NCBI RefSeq assembly: GCF_000719345.1
Contig: NZ_JOFX01000062.1
Location: 1-19,222 of the forward strand
Length of the DNA: 19,222 nucleotides
Source of the DNA: Streptomyces sp. NRRL F-2664
Lineage (GTDB): Bacteria > Actinomycetota > Actinomycetes > Streptomycetales > Streptomycetaceae
Direction of reading: 5' to 3'
Of this stretch, positions 1-7,824 are shown piece by piece (the stretch's first letter is position 1; each line of letters begins with the position of its first letter). The position numbers and the translations under genes are program-made. Under the pieces are notes generated by a model. The model saw only the letters and a list, made by a program, of their open reading frames with translations, had not been told where the DNA came from and ran no database searches.

Positions 1-1092
1 TACCTGCACGCCGACCGCCGCGGCAACACCATCCTGGAAACCGGACCGTCAGCCCAGGCGCTCACCGCCCGCGCCTACACCGACTACGGCCGGGAAACCC
101 GCCCCGACGGCACACCCGCCCCCGCCGCACACCGCGCCGCAGACCCCGCCGCCAACCCGTTCCGCTTCGGCGGCGAGTACACCAACACCGAGAACGGAAC
201 CGACTACACCCCCGCCCGCCTCTACCACCCCGAAACCGGCCGCTTCACCACCCGCGACCCCCACCCCGCACCCCTCAACAAATACCAGGCCTTCAACACC
301 AACCCCGTCAACGGCGTAGACCCGACCGGCAACCTCACCATTCGGACCCTCAGGAAGATGCTAGGGAAGCCCCGTAGTGCACCCGCGGCTACCGGGCCGG
401 GGGCGAGGCCTGACTACCGGGGAATGGCCCGAGCGCTGGATTCCGGCATGCGGGCCGCAATGGATTCCGGATCACGGACAATGGAAAAATTCCTCCGGTC
501 GGAGCGCGCTATGGAAGATCTCTATTCGACGGTCGAGCCGATATCCAGGACCGAACTGGAAATCGCTTCACAATCTATGCGCGATGAGGGCAAATCTGTC
601 GCAAATGCCCTGTTTAAAGTCATGGCGAGAGCCACGCCGGTGAGCGGCTGCCAGGCGCTATTTGCGGCATGTCTGAAAACTTTCGGGTCGGGAGATCTCT
701 CCAAGCCGCACAAGAGGGTCGACTTCACTCCCGACGATACAGCCTGGCAAAGGGTGGCAAGCGGAGATATGGGCGAAATAGTCGGCTTTCTGAACAGTGC
801 GCAGGCGAAAAAACGGCGGATGTACCTGCTGGCAATGAGCGTAGAGCTCAAGGAGAGCGGCGGGGAGGACGGGCACGGACTTCTAGTATTCATCGGGTCA
901 CGGGCGGGAGTTCCCACTCTGAAGCAAACCCAGCAGGGGGCGTACGGAGAATTTAATCCTGATTACTGGACCGATCCTGAGCGGCATTACGAAGCCACCT
1001 ATTACTGGCTCATCGACACGGGGGTCGACAAGCTGCCGAATAGAAGGCTGGAAGAAATAATCAAGGCGGCACTCTCTGGGTCTAGAGAGTGA
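1..1092 (+). CDS. Rhs/YD-repeat polymorphic toxin, 3' part, unknown C-terminal toxin tip
   Basis: The frame is open from base 1 to the TGA at 1090-1092 (363 residues seen; the start lies outside the window). Residues 1-111 are the end of an Rhs core: YD-like repeats, then ARLYHPETGRFTTRDP and an N-P-V-N-x-V-DPTG motif at about residues 101-110, the usual hinge between the Rhs shell and the toxin. Residues 112-363 form a tip I do not recognise. It is charged, has two cysteines near the middle, and has aromatic patches late (EFNPDYW, YEATYYWLID). Base composition falls sharply after the hinge, as is typical of exchangeable Rhs tips. In the family, the shell encloses the toxic domain, which is released after cleavage and delivered to a rival or host cell. 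No immunity gene follows; a decayed transposase lies downstream. The Rhs assignment is firm; the tip's activity is unknown. Confidence 0.85.
   Translation, partial: YLHADRRGNTILETGPSAQALTARAYTDYGRETRPDGTPAPAAHRAADPAANPFRFGGEYTNTENGTDYTPARLYHPETGRFTTRDPHPAPLNKYQAFNTNPVNGVDPTGNLTIRTLRKMLGKPRSAPAATGPGARPDYRGMARALDSGMRAAMDSGSRTMEKFLRSERAMEDLYSTVEPISRTELEIASQSMRDEGKSVANALFKVMARATPVSGCQALFAACLKTFGSGDLSKPHKRVDFTPDDTAWQRVASGDMGEIVGFLNSAQAKKRRMYLLAMSVELKESGGEDGHGLLVFIGSRAGVPTLKQTQQGAYGEFNPDYWTDPERHYEATYYWLIDTGVDKLPNRRLEEIIKAALSGSRE
196..307. repeat. Inverted repeat of Rhs core, left copy (partner 19111-19222)
   Basis: These 112 bases match the reverse complement of 19111-19222 with about five mismatches by eye. 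They encode the last conserved Rhs core stretch (from GTDYTPARLYH to QAFNTNP on the left; QAFNANP on the right). The right copy runs to the window edge, so the true repeat may be longer. Confidence 0.9.
1071..1090 (+). terminator. Short hairpin over the stop codon of the left Rhs gene
   Basis: ACTCTCT at 1071-1077 pairs perfectly with AGAGAGT at 1084-1090 around a 6-base loop. It overlaps the last codons and the T of the stop. No T-tract follows. It may be a weak terminator or chance. Confidence 0.3.
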
Positions 1093-1199
1093 TCTTGCAG
1101 TGCTGCGGGGGGTCTCTATGTCCTTCGTCAAGGACGTGTGGGTATGCGGGTGTTTGCGATAGTCATGCGGCGAGGGTGACGGCGGGGGGGGCTGGACTC

Positions 1200-1625
1200 G
1201 TAGATAACCACCACCACGCAACCACCGAGCTCGACAGCCCCTTGATTCAACATGAAGGACGCCCTCCGGGCGGCTCCAGACAACCTTGAGCAGGGCGAAC
1301 TCGTCCCCTCCCAGGACGCGTACCGAACCGGATCCTCGAGATCGGGCGCACGCAGAAGCCGGAGCAGGGTTCCTTGGCCACCGGCAATTGCCATCCGTCG
1401 GGCGGGCCGGGCCCCGGCCCGGCCGGCCAGGACCTCGGCGACTCGTGCCAGCAGCTTGGGCAAGGACCGGTGGTCAGCCCCGGTATCTGTTCGGCGGACG
1501 TCACCGTCGGACAGCCAGGACTGAGGCACTTGAACCGGCGCACCGTCAGCCGGACAGCTGTCGGTGTCGTTCCCACGGTGGCGTCCGCCAGGCGCCGTTC
1601 GTACCGGCCGTGCACCCGCCATGGC
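1200..1625 (-). pseudogene. ISL3-family transposase relic
   Basis: Read on the minus strand from 1625, one frame gives RVHGRYERRLADATVG, then a VRRFKC-x4-C Cys pair and AEQIPGLTTG. This is the N-terminal zinc-finger region typical of ISL3 transposases. After a frameshift near 1470 a second frame gives LLARVAEVLAGRAGARPARR and then GTLLRLLRAPDLED, again an ISL3 pattern, after which similarity fades. The DDE catalytic core is missing. The 5' end stops exactly at the left tip of the IS21-like element (1626). I could not find its missing 5' half beyond 5870. The lower boundary is approximate. Confidence 0.7.
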
Positions 1626-1755
1626 TGACGGCGGCCATGGCAATCTCCCCATAGGCGGCCATTTACCGGCCCACTGATGGCCACGGGATTCCCCGGGTAC
1701 GGCCAGATTTCTCCCCGCTCGCCCCGACAGGTCCTGCTCGGCGAGGCTCGAGCGG

Positions 1756-3297
1756 GTGAAGAACAGCAGGGAGATCATGGAAATCCTTGAGGCTTACGAC
1801 CTCACGGGGAGTTACCGCGCCGCGGCCGAGCGGGCCGGGTGCGACCGCCACACGGTGAGTACGTGAAGATGCGGGCCGCCGGCCAGAACCCTGACCAGCA
1901 CCGCCACCGGGCCCGCGCGATCGACGGCTACCTGCCGAAGATCGAGGAGCTGGTGGTCCGCTCACAGGGCCGGATCCGCGCGGACGTGGTCCACAAGCGG
2001 ATCACGGCGATGGGCTTCACCGGCGGCGAACGCACCACCCGCCGCACTGTCGCCGAGGCAAAAGCCCAGTTCAGGGCTGGTCGACGCCGGATCTGCCGGC
2101 CGTGGGTGACCGAGCCGGGACTGTGGCTTCAGTACGACTTCGGCGGCGGCCCGGTCATCGGCGGACGCAAGACCACACTGTTCTGCGCCTGGCTGGCCTG
2201 GTCCCGATTCCGGGTCGTCATCCCGAATCTGGGACCAGACGCTGCCGATGGTTACCGCGTGTCTGGACGCAGCGATCCGCCGGATCGGCGGGGCGCCCGC
2301 CTACGTCCTGACGGACACCGAGAAACGGTCACCACCGACCACGTCGCCGGGATCGCCATCCGCAATCCGGAGATCGTCGAGGTCGCCCCGGCACTACGGC
2401 ACGGCCATACGAACCTGCGTGCCGGCCGACCCCGAGACCAAGGGCGGCTCGGAATCGACCGTGAAGATCGCGAAGGCAGACCTCGTCGCCAAGGACGTGA
2501 ACCTGCGCGAGGACTGCAAGAGTTTCGGCGACCTCGAGACGGCTGCCGGGCCTTCTGCGAGGAGGTCAACTCCCGCACTCCCGGGCGGCCCGGAGCAAGC
2601 CAGGCCGAGAAGCTCGCTGAGGAACGGCAGCGTCTTCACCCGTTGCCGCGCGGGCCGTTCACCGCGGCCTTCGCCACCACCCGGCGGGTCACCTGGGAAC
2701 CGACGATCTGCGTCGAAGCGGTCCGCTGCTCCGTTCCGCACGAGCTGATCGACACCCGGGCCTGGGCCCGTTTCCACGGCGACGAGCTGATCGTCACCGC
2801 CGTCGACGAAGACGGATCGGCCCGTGAGGCCGCCCGCCGCCACCGCGGCGAGCCGGGCAGCCCGGTCCTGGACGATGCCCACTACCCGCCCCGCGAGGAC
2901 AAGGAAGGCGACCGGAGGCCGAAGGCCGCCTCGGCAGAAGAAGCCGCGTTCCTCCGGCTCGGACCCGGTGCCGCGAGCTGGCTGATCGAGGCCGGAGCCG
3001 CTGGGGTCCGCCGGATCAAGGCGAAAACGGCCCAGGCCGTCGCCCTCGCCACGCTCTACCCGACAGCGGACAGCGGACGTCGACCGGGCACTGGGCACCG
3101 CCGCAGTCACCGCCCGCTTCGCGGACAAGGACCTCATCTCGATCCTCGACTACCAGTCCGCCCACGGGATCGCCGAGCCACACCGCCGCAGCGAGAACCA
3201 CTCCCTGCAGCCCGGAACCTCCGCCTGGCCCGCCCTCGGCGCCACCACCCCGAGCACTCCTGGCCTTTCCGAGTACGACGAAAGCGACCACCTGTGA
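1756..3297 (+). pseudogene. istA: IstA transposase of IS21-like element, multiply frameshifted
   Basis: GTG at 1756 opens a frame giving an HTH-like start (REIMEILEAYDLTGSYRAAA) that stops at about 1866 through a frameshift near 1855. Pieces of IstA then alternate between two frames: the DDE domain starts with LWLQYDFGGG (about 2120), continues with a CLDAAIRRIGGAPAYVLTD piece (about 2250-2320), then TDHVAGIAIRNPEIVEV, then a stretch with PETKGGSESTVKIAKAD (about 2435-2490). These hold the three expected acidic residues (YDFG, LTDTE, GSEST). The C-terminal part ends at TGA 3295-3297, overlapping the istB start by 4 bases. I count at least six frame changes. The family moves DNA by cut-and-paste with the help of IstB; this copy cannot be made as one protein. 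Confidence 0.85.
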
Positions 3298-4191
3298 GGG
3301 CCACCCCTCTTCGCACCGTTCCCGGCACCAACGGCGACCCTCCCGCCGAGGCCATCGAGCTCACCAAGCGCCTCAAGCTCCCGCACATCCGCAGGTCGCT
3401 GACCGACATCATCCCCACCGCCAAGGCCCAACGCTGGGATCCGGCCGGGGCCGTCCGGGTGTTGCCGGCCGAGGAAGCCGCCGGCCGCGACCGCGCCAAC
3501 CTCCACACCCGCCGCCAGCGGGCCGGTTTCCCCACCGGCAAGACCTTCGGCGACTGGCACGAGAGCAAGTCCTCCATACCCAGGCCCACCCAGGACGCGC
3601 TCAAGAGCCTCCAGTGGGTCGGCCGCCGCGAGAACTTCTGCATCTGCGCCCCCCTCCGGCACGGGAAAGCCGCACTTCACCGAGGCACTCGGACAGACCG
3701 CGGTCGAAGCCGGCCTGGCCGTCGCCTGGTTCACCACCGAGGACCTCGGAGCCTTGGTCCGCCGCCACCGCGCCGACGACTCCATCGCCCGGGCCCTCGC
3801 GAAGATCGTCCGATCCGACCTGACCACCGTCGACGGCATCGGCCTGCTGCCCGTCTCCGAAGACGCCGCCGAAGGCTTCTACCGCCTGGTCGACGCCGCC
3901 TGCGAACGACGCTCGATCGCGGTCTCGAGCAACCTCCACCCGTCTGGATTCGACGAGATCATGCCCAAGACCCCCGTCACCGCGACCGTCGACCGGCTCC
4001 TCCACCACGCCCACGTCACCGTCACCCAGGGTGACTCGTTCAGGTTCACCGAGGCCACCACCGGCATGGGAGCCAAGCCCTTCAGCCAACCCGCACCATC
4101 CCAGCGCGGGGAGATACCTGGCCGCCACCGGGGAACTTCCAACGGCCGTCAGCGGGGAGAACCACCACTGGCCCCCTCTGGGGAGAACGAC
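3294..4191 (+). pseudogene. istB: IstB ATPase helper of IS21-like element, frameshifted
   Basis: GTG at 3294 overlaps the istA stop, the usual IS21 coupling. The first frame reads through AIELTKRLKLPHIRRSL to FCIC near 3649. One extra base there shifts the frame, and the ATPase domain continues in the next frame as PSGTGKPH, the Walker A loop in which the usual GKS/T serine is now proline. Walker B reads LTTVDGIGLLP where family members have DDIGLLP. Further family pieces (SVSSNLHPSGFDEIMP-like, then VDRLLHHAHVTVTQGDSFR) follow. No natural stop is seen before the ISL3 insertion at 4192; the frame runs on into that element to 4269. The frameshift and two changed nucleotide-binding motifs mark it as dead. 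Confidence 0.8.
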
Positions 4192-5849
4192 GGCTCTTCG
4201 GCACTGTCCGTGAATTCGGTGATCCTTGGTAGCCCTTGGCGGTGGGGGACCATGCGGTTGAGCTGCTGAAAGTGTTGTTGCCGTACTTGTCTCAGGTGAT
4301 GGTCGACGCCGTCGTCCGAGTCGGTACGCCGGTACGGATTGCTGCCAGATGCCTCGCGGCGACAGCCCGCTGTCACGGGTGCGGCACGGTCTCGGTCCGA
4401 GTGCACAGCCGCTACGGCCGCAGGCCCGCCGACACCGCGATCGCCGGACAGGAAGCGGCGATCGACCTCGAGGTCCGGCGCTTCTTCTGCCGACAGCACC
4501 CACTGCGCCGAGAAGACCTTCGCCGGGCAAGTCGACCATCTCGCCTTCCGCCATGGGCGACGAACCGCGACCTTGCAAAGCCAACTGGGACACGTCGCGT
4601 CGGCGTTGGGCGGGCAGGCCGGAGAACGTCTCGCCGAACGACTGGCCATCCCGTGAGCGGGCCCACCCTCCTGCGGCTGATCCGCTCCATGGACCTCCCG
4701 GAAGTACCCGGACTGACAGTGCTCGGCGTCGACGAGTCCGCCTTCCGCCGCGGCCTGGCGCTTCGGCGCCATCCTCTTCGCCATGGACAGCCACCGCCCC
4801 GTCGACGTCCTGCCCGACCATACGGCGGAGACCTCCGCCAACTGGCTCCGCCGACACCCGCACATCGGCACCGCCTGCCGGGACCGCGGCGGCGCCTTCG
4901 CCGAGGGCGCCGAACGCAGTCAGCCCGGAATCCCGCAGGTCGCAGACCGCTGGCACCTGCTCCACAACCTCGCCGCCGTCCTGGGGAAGGCAGTCACCCG
5001 CCACCGCTCCTGCAATGCAAACCCAGAGCCCGACGTAATTCCTGTCCCAGCTGACACTGCGGGTGAGGAGTCCGCCTCCGCGCGCAAAGTCCGCGAACGG
5101 CACCACGGCATCCAAATCCTGTTCCGGCAAGGCCTCACCAACGACGCGATCAGCGCACAGCTCGGGCTCGACCGCAAAACGGTACGCCGATACGCGCGAG
5201 CCGCCACCGCCGAGTCCCTGATACGCCAGCGGCCCAACCGCACCAGTGCCCTGACCCCGCGCAAGCCCTACCTTGCGCGCCGGTGGGCCGAGGGCTGCGA
5301 CAACGCACAGACCCTGCTCGACGAGCTCACCGCCCTCGGTTGCCTCGGGGGCCGCAGGAGCATCCGGTGGTTCCTCAACACCCTGGCCAGCCACAGCGGC
5401 CCACGCGCCGTTCCTCCTCCGCCACCTGCGGTCGCCGATGTCGTCCGGTGGATCACCGGCCGACCCGAGCACCAGAGTGACCAGGCCCGCCAGGACCTCA
5501 AGGACGTCTGCGGACGCTGCCCGGAGATCGCCGAGGCCAGCCGCCTGGCCCGCGGCTTCGCCACCATCCTGCGCTGCCGAGAAGGGCACCGGCTGGGAGA
5601 CTGGTTCGCCCAGGCCGACGAGTCCCAGGTCAAGGAGATCCGGACCTTCGCCAACGGGCTCCGCAAGGACCTTGCCGCTGTCACCGCCGGGCTCACGCTC
5701 CCCTTGAGCTCCGGCGCCGTCGAAGGCAGCGTCACGAGAATCAAGCTCCTCAAGCGCCAGCACTACGGTCGGGCCGGCTTCGACCTCCTCCGCAGACGCA
5801 TCCTCCTGGCTCACTGACCAGTTCACTTCACGGAAAGTGTCGAAGAGCC
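4192..5849 (+). mobile_element. ISL3-family insertion sequence with inverted repeats and 8-bp target duplication
   Basis: The left tip GGCTCTTCGGCACTGTC (from 4192, 23 bases to 4214) matches the reverse complement of 5827-5849 at 21 of 23 positions. GGCTCTTC tips are usual for ISL3. Flanks are AGAACGAC (4184-4191) and AGAACTAC (5850-5857), an 8-bp duplication with one change; 8 bp is the family's normal length. Removing the element and one flank copy restores the right end of the IS21-like element, so ISL3 arrived second. Confidence 0.9.
4239..5817 (+). pseudogene. ISL3-family transposase, three frameshifts
   Basis: A likely GTG start at 4239 begins a frame with the N-terminal zinc finger (ARCHGCGTVSVRVHSRYG, then FFCRQHP). 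A shift near 4500 moves to a frame giving AEKTFAGQVDHLAFRHGRR and ending LAERLAIP. A second shift returns to the first frame for LLRLIRSMDLPEVPG and the first catalytic Asp in LGVDESAFRRG. A third near 4760 moves to the long last frame (to the TGA at 5815-5817) with the second Asp in CRDRGGAFAEGA, an extra HTH (NDAISAQLGLDRKTVRRYAR) found in the longer members, and the last Glu in SGAVEGSVTRIKLLKR. All three catalytic residues survive, so only the frame is broken. Confidence 0.85.
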
Positions 5850-5870
5850 AGAACTACATGACCGTTGACA

Positions 5871-6189
5871 ATGACAGCGACGCGCACCGCGGGCATCTCG
5901 CCGAGTCGGCCCGAGCCTACGCGCGAAACGTGACCACACCCGCGTTCCGCGAGACCGACTCCACCACCACAGCCGCCAGACGCGGAAACAACCGCACCAA
6001 CCCGCAGAACGGCACGCCCAGATGCTGCCCGGTTCAGCCGCACAGCATCACAAGATCAGCGACAGAGCCGAAGAACGTACTCAGCGAGATGACCGGCTGA
6101 TCGCTCGGCTCGGTGGATCACCAGAGGCCGAAGAACCGCGTCCACTATGTGTGTGGGCCGCGCTGCGAAGTCCTCCAGCGCGCTGGGCC
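5871..6189. other. No supported gene between the IS21 tip and the IS110 scrap
   Basis: About 320 bases outside the IS21-like tip. Both strands have short open frames, but none has a recognisable motif or a good ribosome site. A minus-strand GCGHVSRV stretch near 5930 faintly recalls an ISL3 zinc finger but is too short to call. Confidence 0.4.
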
Positions 6190-6493
6190 CTCGTAGCCGC
6201 TCTGAAGCAGTTCTTGAAGAGCCAGCGCAGGCGGCGGTTGTCGTGCTTGGGCCGGCGGCGGTTGCCGGTGCGGTGCCTGGCGTCCCGGGCAGTCGGCGCC
6301 AGGCCGGCGCGGGATGCCAGGCGCCCGGCGCGTCCTTGTATCTCCGCTCGGGGGGCCATGGGATTGTCAGCCGCCCTCTCCCGCCCAGCAGGGCCGCTTC
6401 CGAGGCGCCGGCCTTGTCGAGCAGCCTCTCGACCACCGCGTCGGCCGCCGCCTGCCGCCACCGAGGTGAAACGGCTTCCGTCTTGTCTGCCAT
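6056..6493 (-). pseudogene. Small gene downstream of parB, probably truncated by IS110 scrap
   Basis: ATG at 6491-6493 is preceded by AGGAGG with a 12-base gap, a strong site for this region though the gap is long. The first 50 or so residues (MADKTEAVSPRWRQAAADAV, then VERLLDKAGASEAALLGG) read like real protein and form a helix-rich, charged segment. From about residue 55 the frame runs through the IS110 scrap in the wrong phase, so the tail to the stop at 6056 is probably not native. It lies 170 bases after the parB stop on the same strand and may once have been a third gene of the partition operon. I recognise no family. Confidence applies to the 5' part only. Confidence 0.4.
6190..6326 (-). 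pseudogene. IS110-family transposase, C-terminal (Transposase_20) scrap
   Basis: Minus-strand reading from 6326 gives GRLASRAGLAPTARDARHRT, then GNRRRPKHDNRRLRWLF. This is the helix-hairpin-helix region of IS110-type transposases (typical form LA-x-AGLAP-x-RDSG-x-RTGN...RP...NRxLRRLF). The catalytic serine region around AGLAP is partly kept, but RDSG has become RDAR. Similarity ends near 6190. It may be the continuation of the IS110 segment at 10253-10579 on the same strand. Confidence 0.7.
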
Positions 6494-6559
6494 GACTGGT
6501 CCGTTCCTCCTGGCCCGCAGGCGCGGAGCCGAGCCCGGGCCGGGCTGTCGCACCACAGA

Positions 6560-6577
6560 TTTGCAGGATCTTGCAAA
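6560..6577. promoter_or_regulatory. Short dyad between parB and the small downstream gene
   Basis: TTTGCA (6560-6565) and TGCAAA (6572-6577) are perfect inverted 6-mers around GGATCT. The dyad sits 67 bases before the downstream ATG on the minus strand. It could be an operator or a weak hairpin; there is no other support. Confidence 0.3.
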
Positions 6578-6663
6578 CATGCTCTGCGGGCAGTCGGCTG
6601 TGGCGGATACGGCAGAGCCCGGCCGCTGTTGCTGAGCGGTCCGGGCTCTGCCACGTCGCGGCT

Positions 6664-7824
6664 TCAGATCCTGCTGCGCAGTTCGTCAACCAGTGCCAGC
6701 AGCTCTTCTGGCGAGAGGGCCTGGGCGATGCTGTCGGCCTGCTCGCCCGGAGTGGCCCCGAGGTACTGGCGCAGGCGCAGGGCGGCTTCGCTGACGGGGC
6801 GGGGAACGTGCACACCTGTCGGGCTGCCGGGGTTGTTGACCGCGGTCAACAACTCCGTATGGCGGGGGCCGGGAGCGGCCTGGCTGTCCGTGCCGGGGGC
6901 GGTCCGGCTCGGGGCCGGCGGGCTGCTGGCCGGGGTGGGGGGTTCACCCGGTCCGGCCTCGTGTCCGGCCTGGCCTGTCGGGCTGCCGGGGTTGTTGACC
7001 GCGGTCAACAACTTCGGGGCGGCGGCGTCCAAGATCGCTCGTCTTTCCGCTCGGTTCCTGGCTTCTTCCGCTTTGTGGGCTGCCAGGAGCCGGAAGAGGT
7101 CGTCGGCGCAGAGAGGTGCGGGGGAGTCTTTGAGCCGACGCGACATCCACACTGCGTCCCTGCCCGAGGTCTCCCCGGCGCTCACGGAGGCCCGGACCTC
7201 GGCCGGCAGCGCGAGCAGGCCGAGCTGGTTGGTGATCCATGCCCTGGACTTGCCGAGCTGCTCGGCGGCCCTGGTCCGGGCTCCGTACCCGCTGTCGTTT
7301 TCAGCGCATACCTCGACGAGCTGCTGGACACCGGTCGCCCGTTCCACGGGGTCGAAGTCGGTCCGGTCGAGGTTCTCCTTCAGGAGCTTGTTGAGGAACT
7401 CCTCGCGGCTGTCTGCGAACTCGTCGCGGATGACGAAGTCGAGGGCCGGCAGTTCAACGTGCCGGGCACTGCGGAAGCGGCGCTCTCCGTTGACGAGGAC
7501 GTACTCGGCGGTGCCGATGGCGGATGCGTGGTCCGGCCAGAGCACCAGGTAGGCCGCCCGGGTGACGGCGACACAGGCGGCGAGCTGCGCCAGGCGCAGC
7601 TCTTCACCGAAGCGCGTCAGCTCTTCCGGTGTGCCGAAGTTGCGGCGGGGGTTGAGGGGGGTGGAGGACACCTGCTCCAGGGGGATCCTGACGATGGTGT
7701 AGGCGGGGATGCGCCCTTCGGCCAGGGCCTTGGCGCGGCCGCGGTCGCTGAGGGCGGGTCCGACCTGGAGGGCGGATGCCCTCTGGAAGCTGGATCCGCC
7801 TCCGAGCCTGTCTGCTTTGCTCAT
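6664..7824 (-). CDS. parB: ParB-family centromere-binding protein
   Basis: 386 residues. I chose ATG 7822-7824, whose bases overlap the parA stop in ATGA; the longer frame upstream would lie inside parA. Residues 40-135 are the ParB/Srx CTP-binding domain, with NPRRNF (58-63) and GERRFRSA (113-120) as the signature box. Residues 183-210 are the HTH, RAAEQLGKSRAWITNQLGLL, close to the GKSR-x2-V-x-N-x-L-x-LL form of chromosomal ParB/Spo0J. A Pro/Ala/Gly-rich linker (271-340) carries LLTAVNNPGSPTG twice (272-284 and 325-337). The short C-terminus (345-386) is helical and Leu-rich, fitting a dimer domain. The protein should load on parS-like DNA, spread, and stimulate ParA ATPase to separate plasmid copies. 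Assignment is firm; the DNA target is inferred. Confidence 0.93.
   Translation of the reverse strand: MSKADRLGGGSSFQRASALQVGPALSDRGRAKALAEGRIPAYTIVRIPLEQVSSTPLNPRRNFGTPEELTRFGEELRLAQLAACVAVTRAAYLVLWPDHASAIGTAEYVLVNGERRFRSARHVELPALDFVIRDEFADSREEFLNKLLKENLDRTDFDPVERATGVQQLVEVCAENDSGYGARTRAAEQLGKSRAWITNQLGLLALPAEVRASVSAGETSGRDAVWMSRRLKDSPAPLCADDLFRLLAAHKAEEARNRAERRAILDAAAPKLLTAVNNPGSPTGQAGHEAGPGEPPTPASSPPAPSRTAPGTDSQAAPGPRHTELLTAVNNPGSPTGVHVPRPVSEAALRLRQYLGATPGEQADSIAQALSPEELLALVDELRSRI
6815..6854. repeat. 40-bp direct repeat copy 1 inside parB, with perfect 22-bp palindrome
   Basis: Bases 6815-6854 are identical to 6974-7013. They contain a perfect 22-bp palindrome at 6832-6853 (half-site GTTGTTGACCG followed by its complement). 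On the coding strand they encode LLTAVNNPGSPTG. The two copies lie 159 bases apart, so the repeat keeps the reading frame. It is a candidate ParB or regulator binding site inside the coding region. Confidence 0.9.
6974..7013. repeat. 40-bp direct repeat copy 2 inside parB, with perfect 22-bp palindrome
   Basis: This is the second identical copy. Its palindrome is at 6991-7012, with the same half-site GTTGTTGACCG. It lies in the sequence for the disordered linker between the HTH and dimer regions of ParB, where extra DNA would be least harmful to the protein. Confidence 0.9.

Larger units (their letters stand above)
1626..5870 (+). mobile_element. IS21-family element, decayed, with ISL3 element inserted in its right end
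   Basis: The element contains istA and istB in the usual order, both broken. Its ends carry the multiple related terminal repeats expected of IS21. On the left, TGACGGCGGCCATG then ATCTCCCC (1626-1650) and a CCCCGGGTACGGCCAG block near 1691. On the right, read in reverse, TGTCAACGGTCATG then TTCTCCCC (5870 back to 5850, continuing at 4191), and a CCCCGGTGGCGGCCAG block near 4115. Outside the tips the 5-mers ATGGC (1621-1625) and ATGAC (5871-5875) could be an eroded target duplication. Bases 4192-5849 are a later ISL3 insertion. The inner repeats are clear; the exact tips are inferred. Confidence 0.75.

Noticed and set aside
1839..4034. Single 731-residue protein on the plus strand
   Set aside because: It joins pieces of istA and istB only because frameshifts link their frames; internal stretches are out-of-frame translation.
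3601..5826. 741-residue open frame on the minus strand
   Set aside because: It lies wholly antisense to istB and the ISL3 transposase, whose family motifs are clear on the plus strand; its own composition is Gly/Ala/Arg-rich with no motif.
5871..5970. Missing 5' half of the left ISL3 relic on the far side of the IS21-like element
   Set aside because: GCGHVSRV is only a faint match, and the join would not restore the relic's reading frame or motif order.
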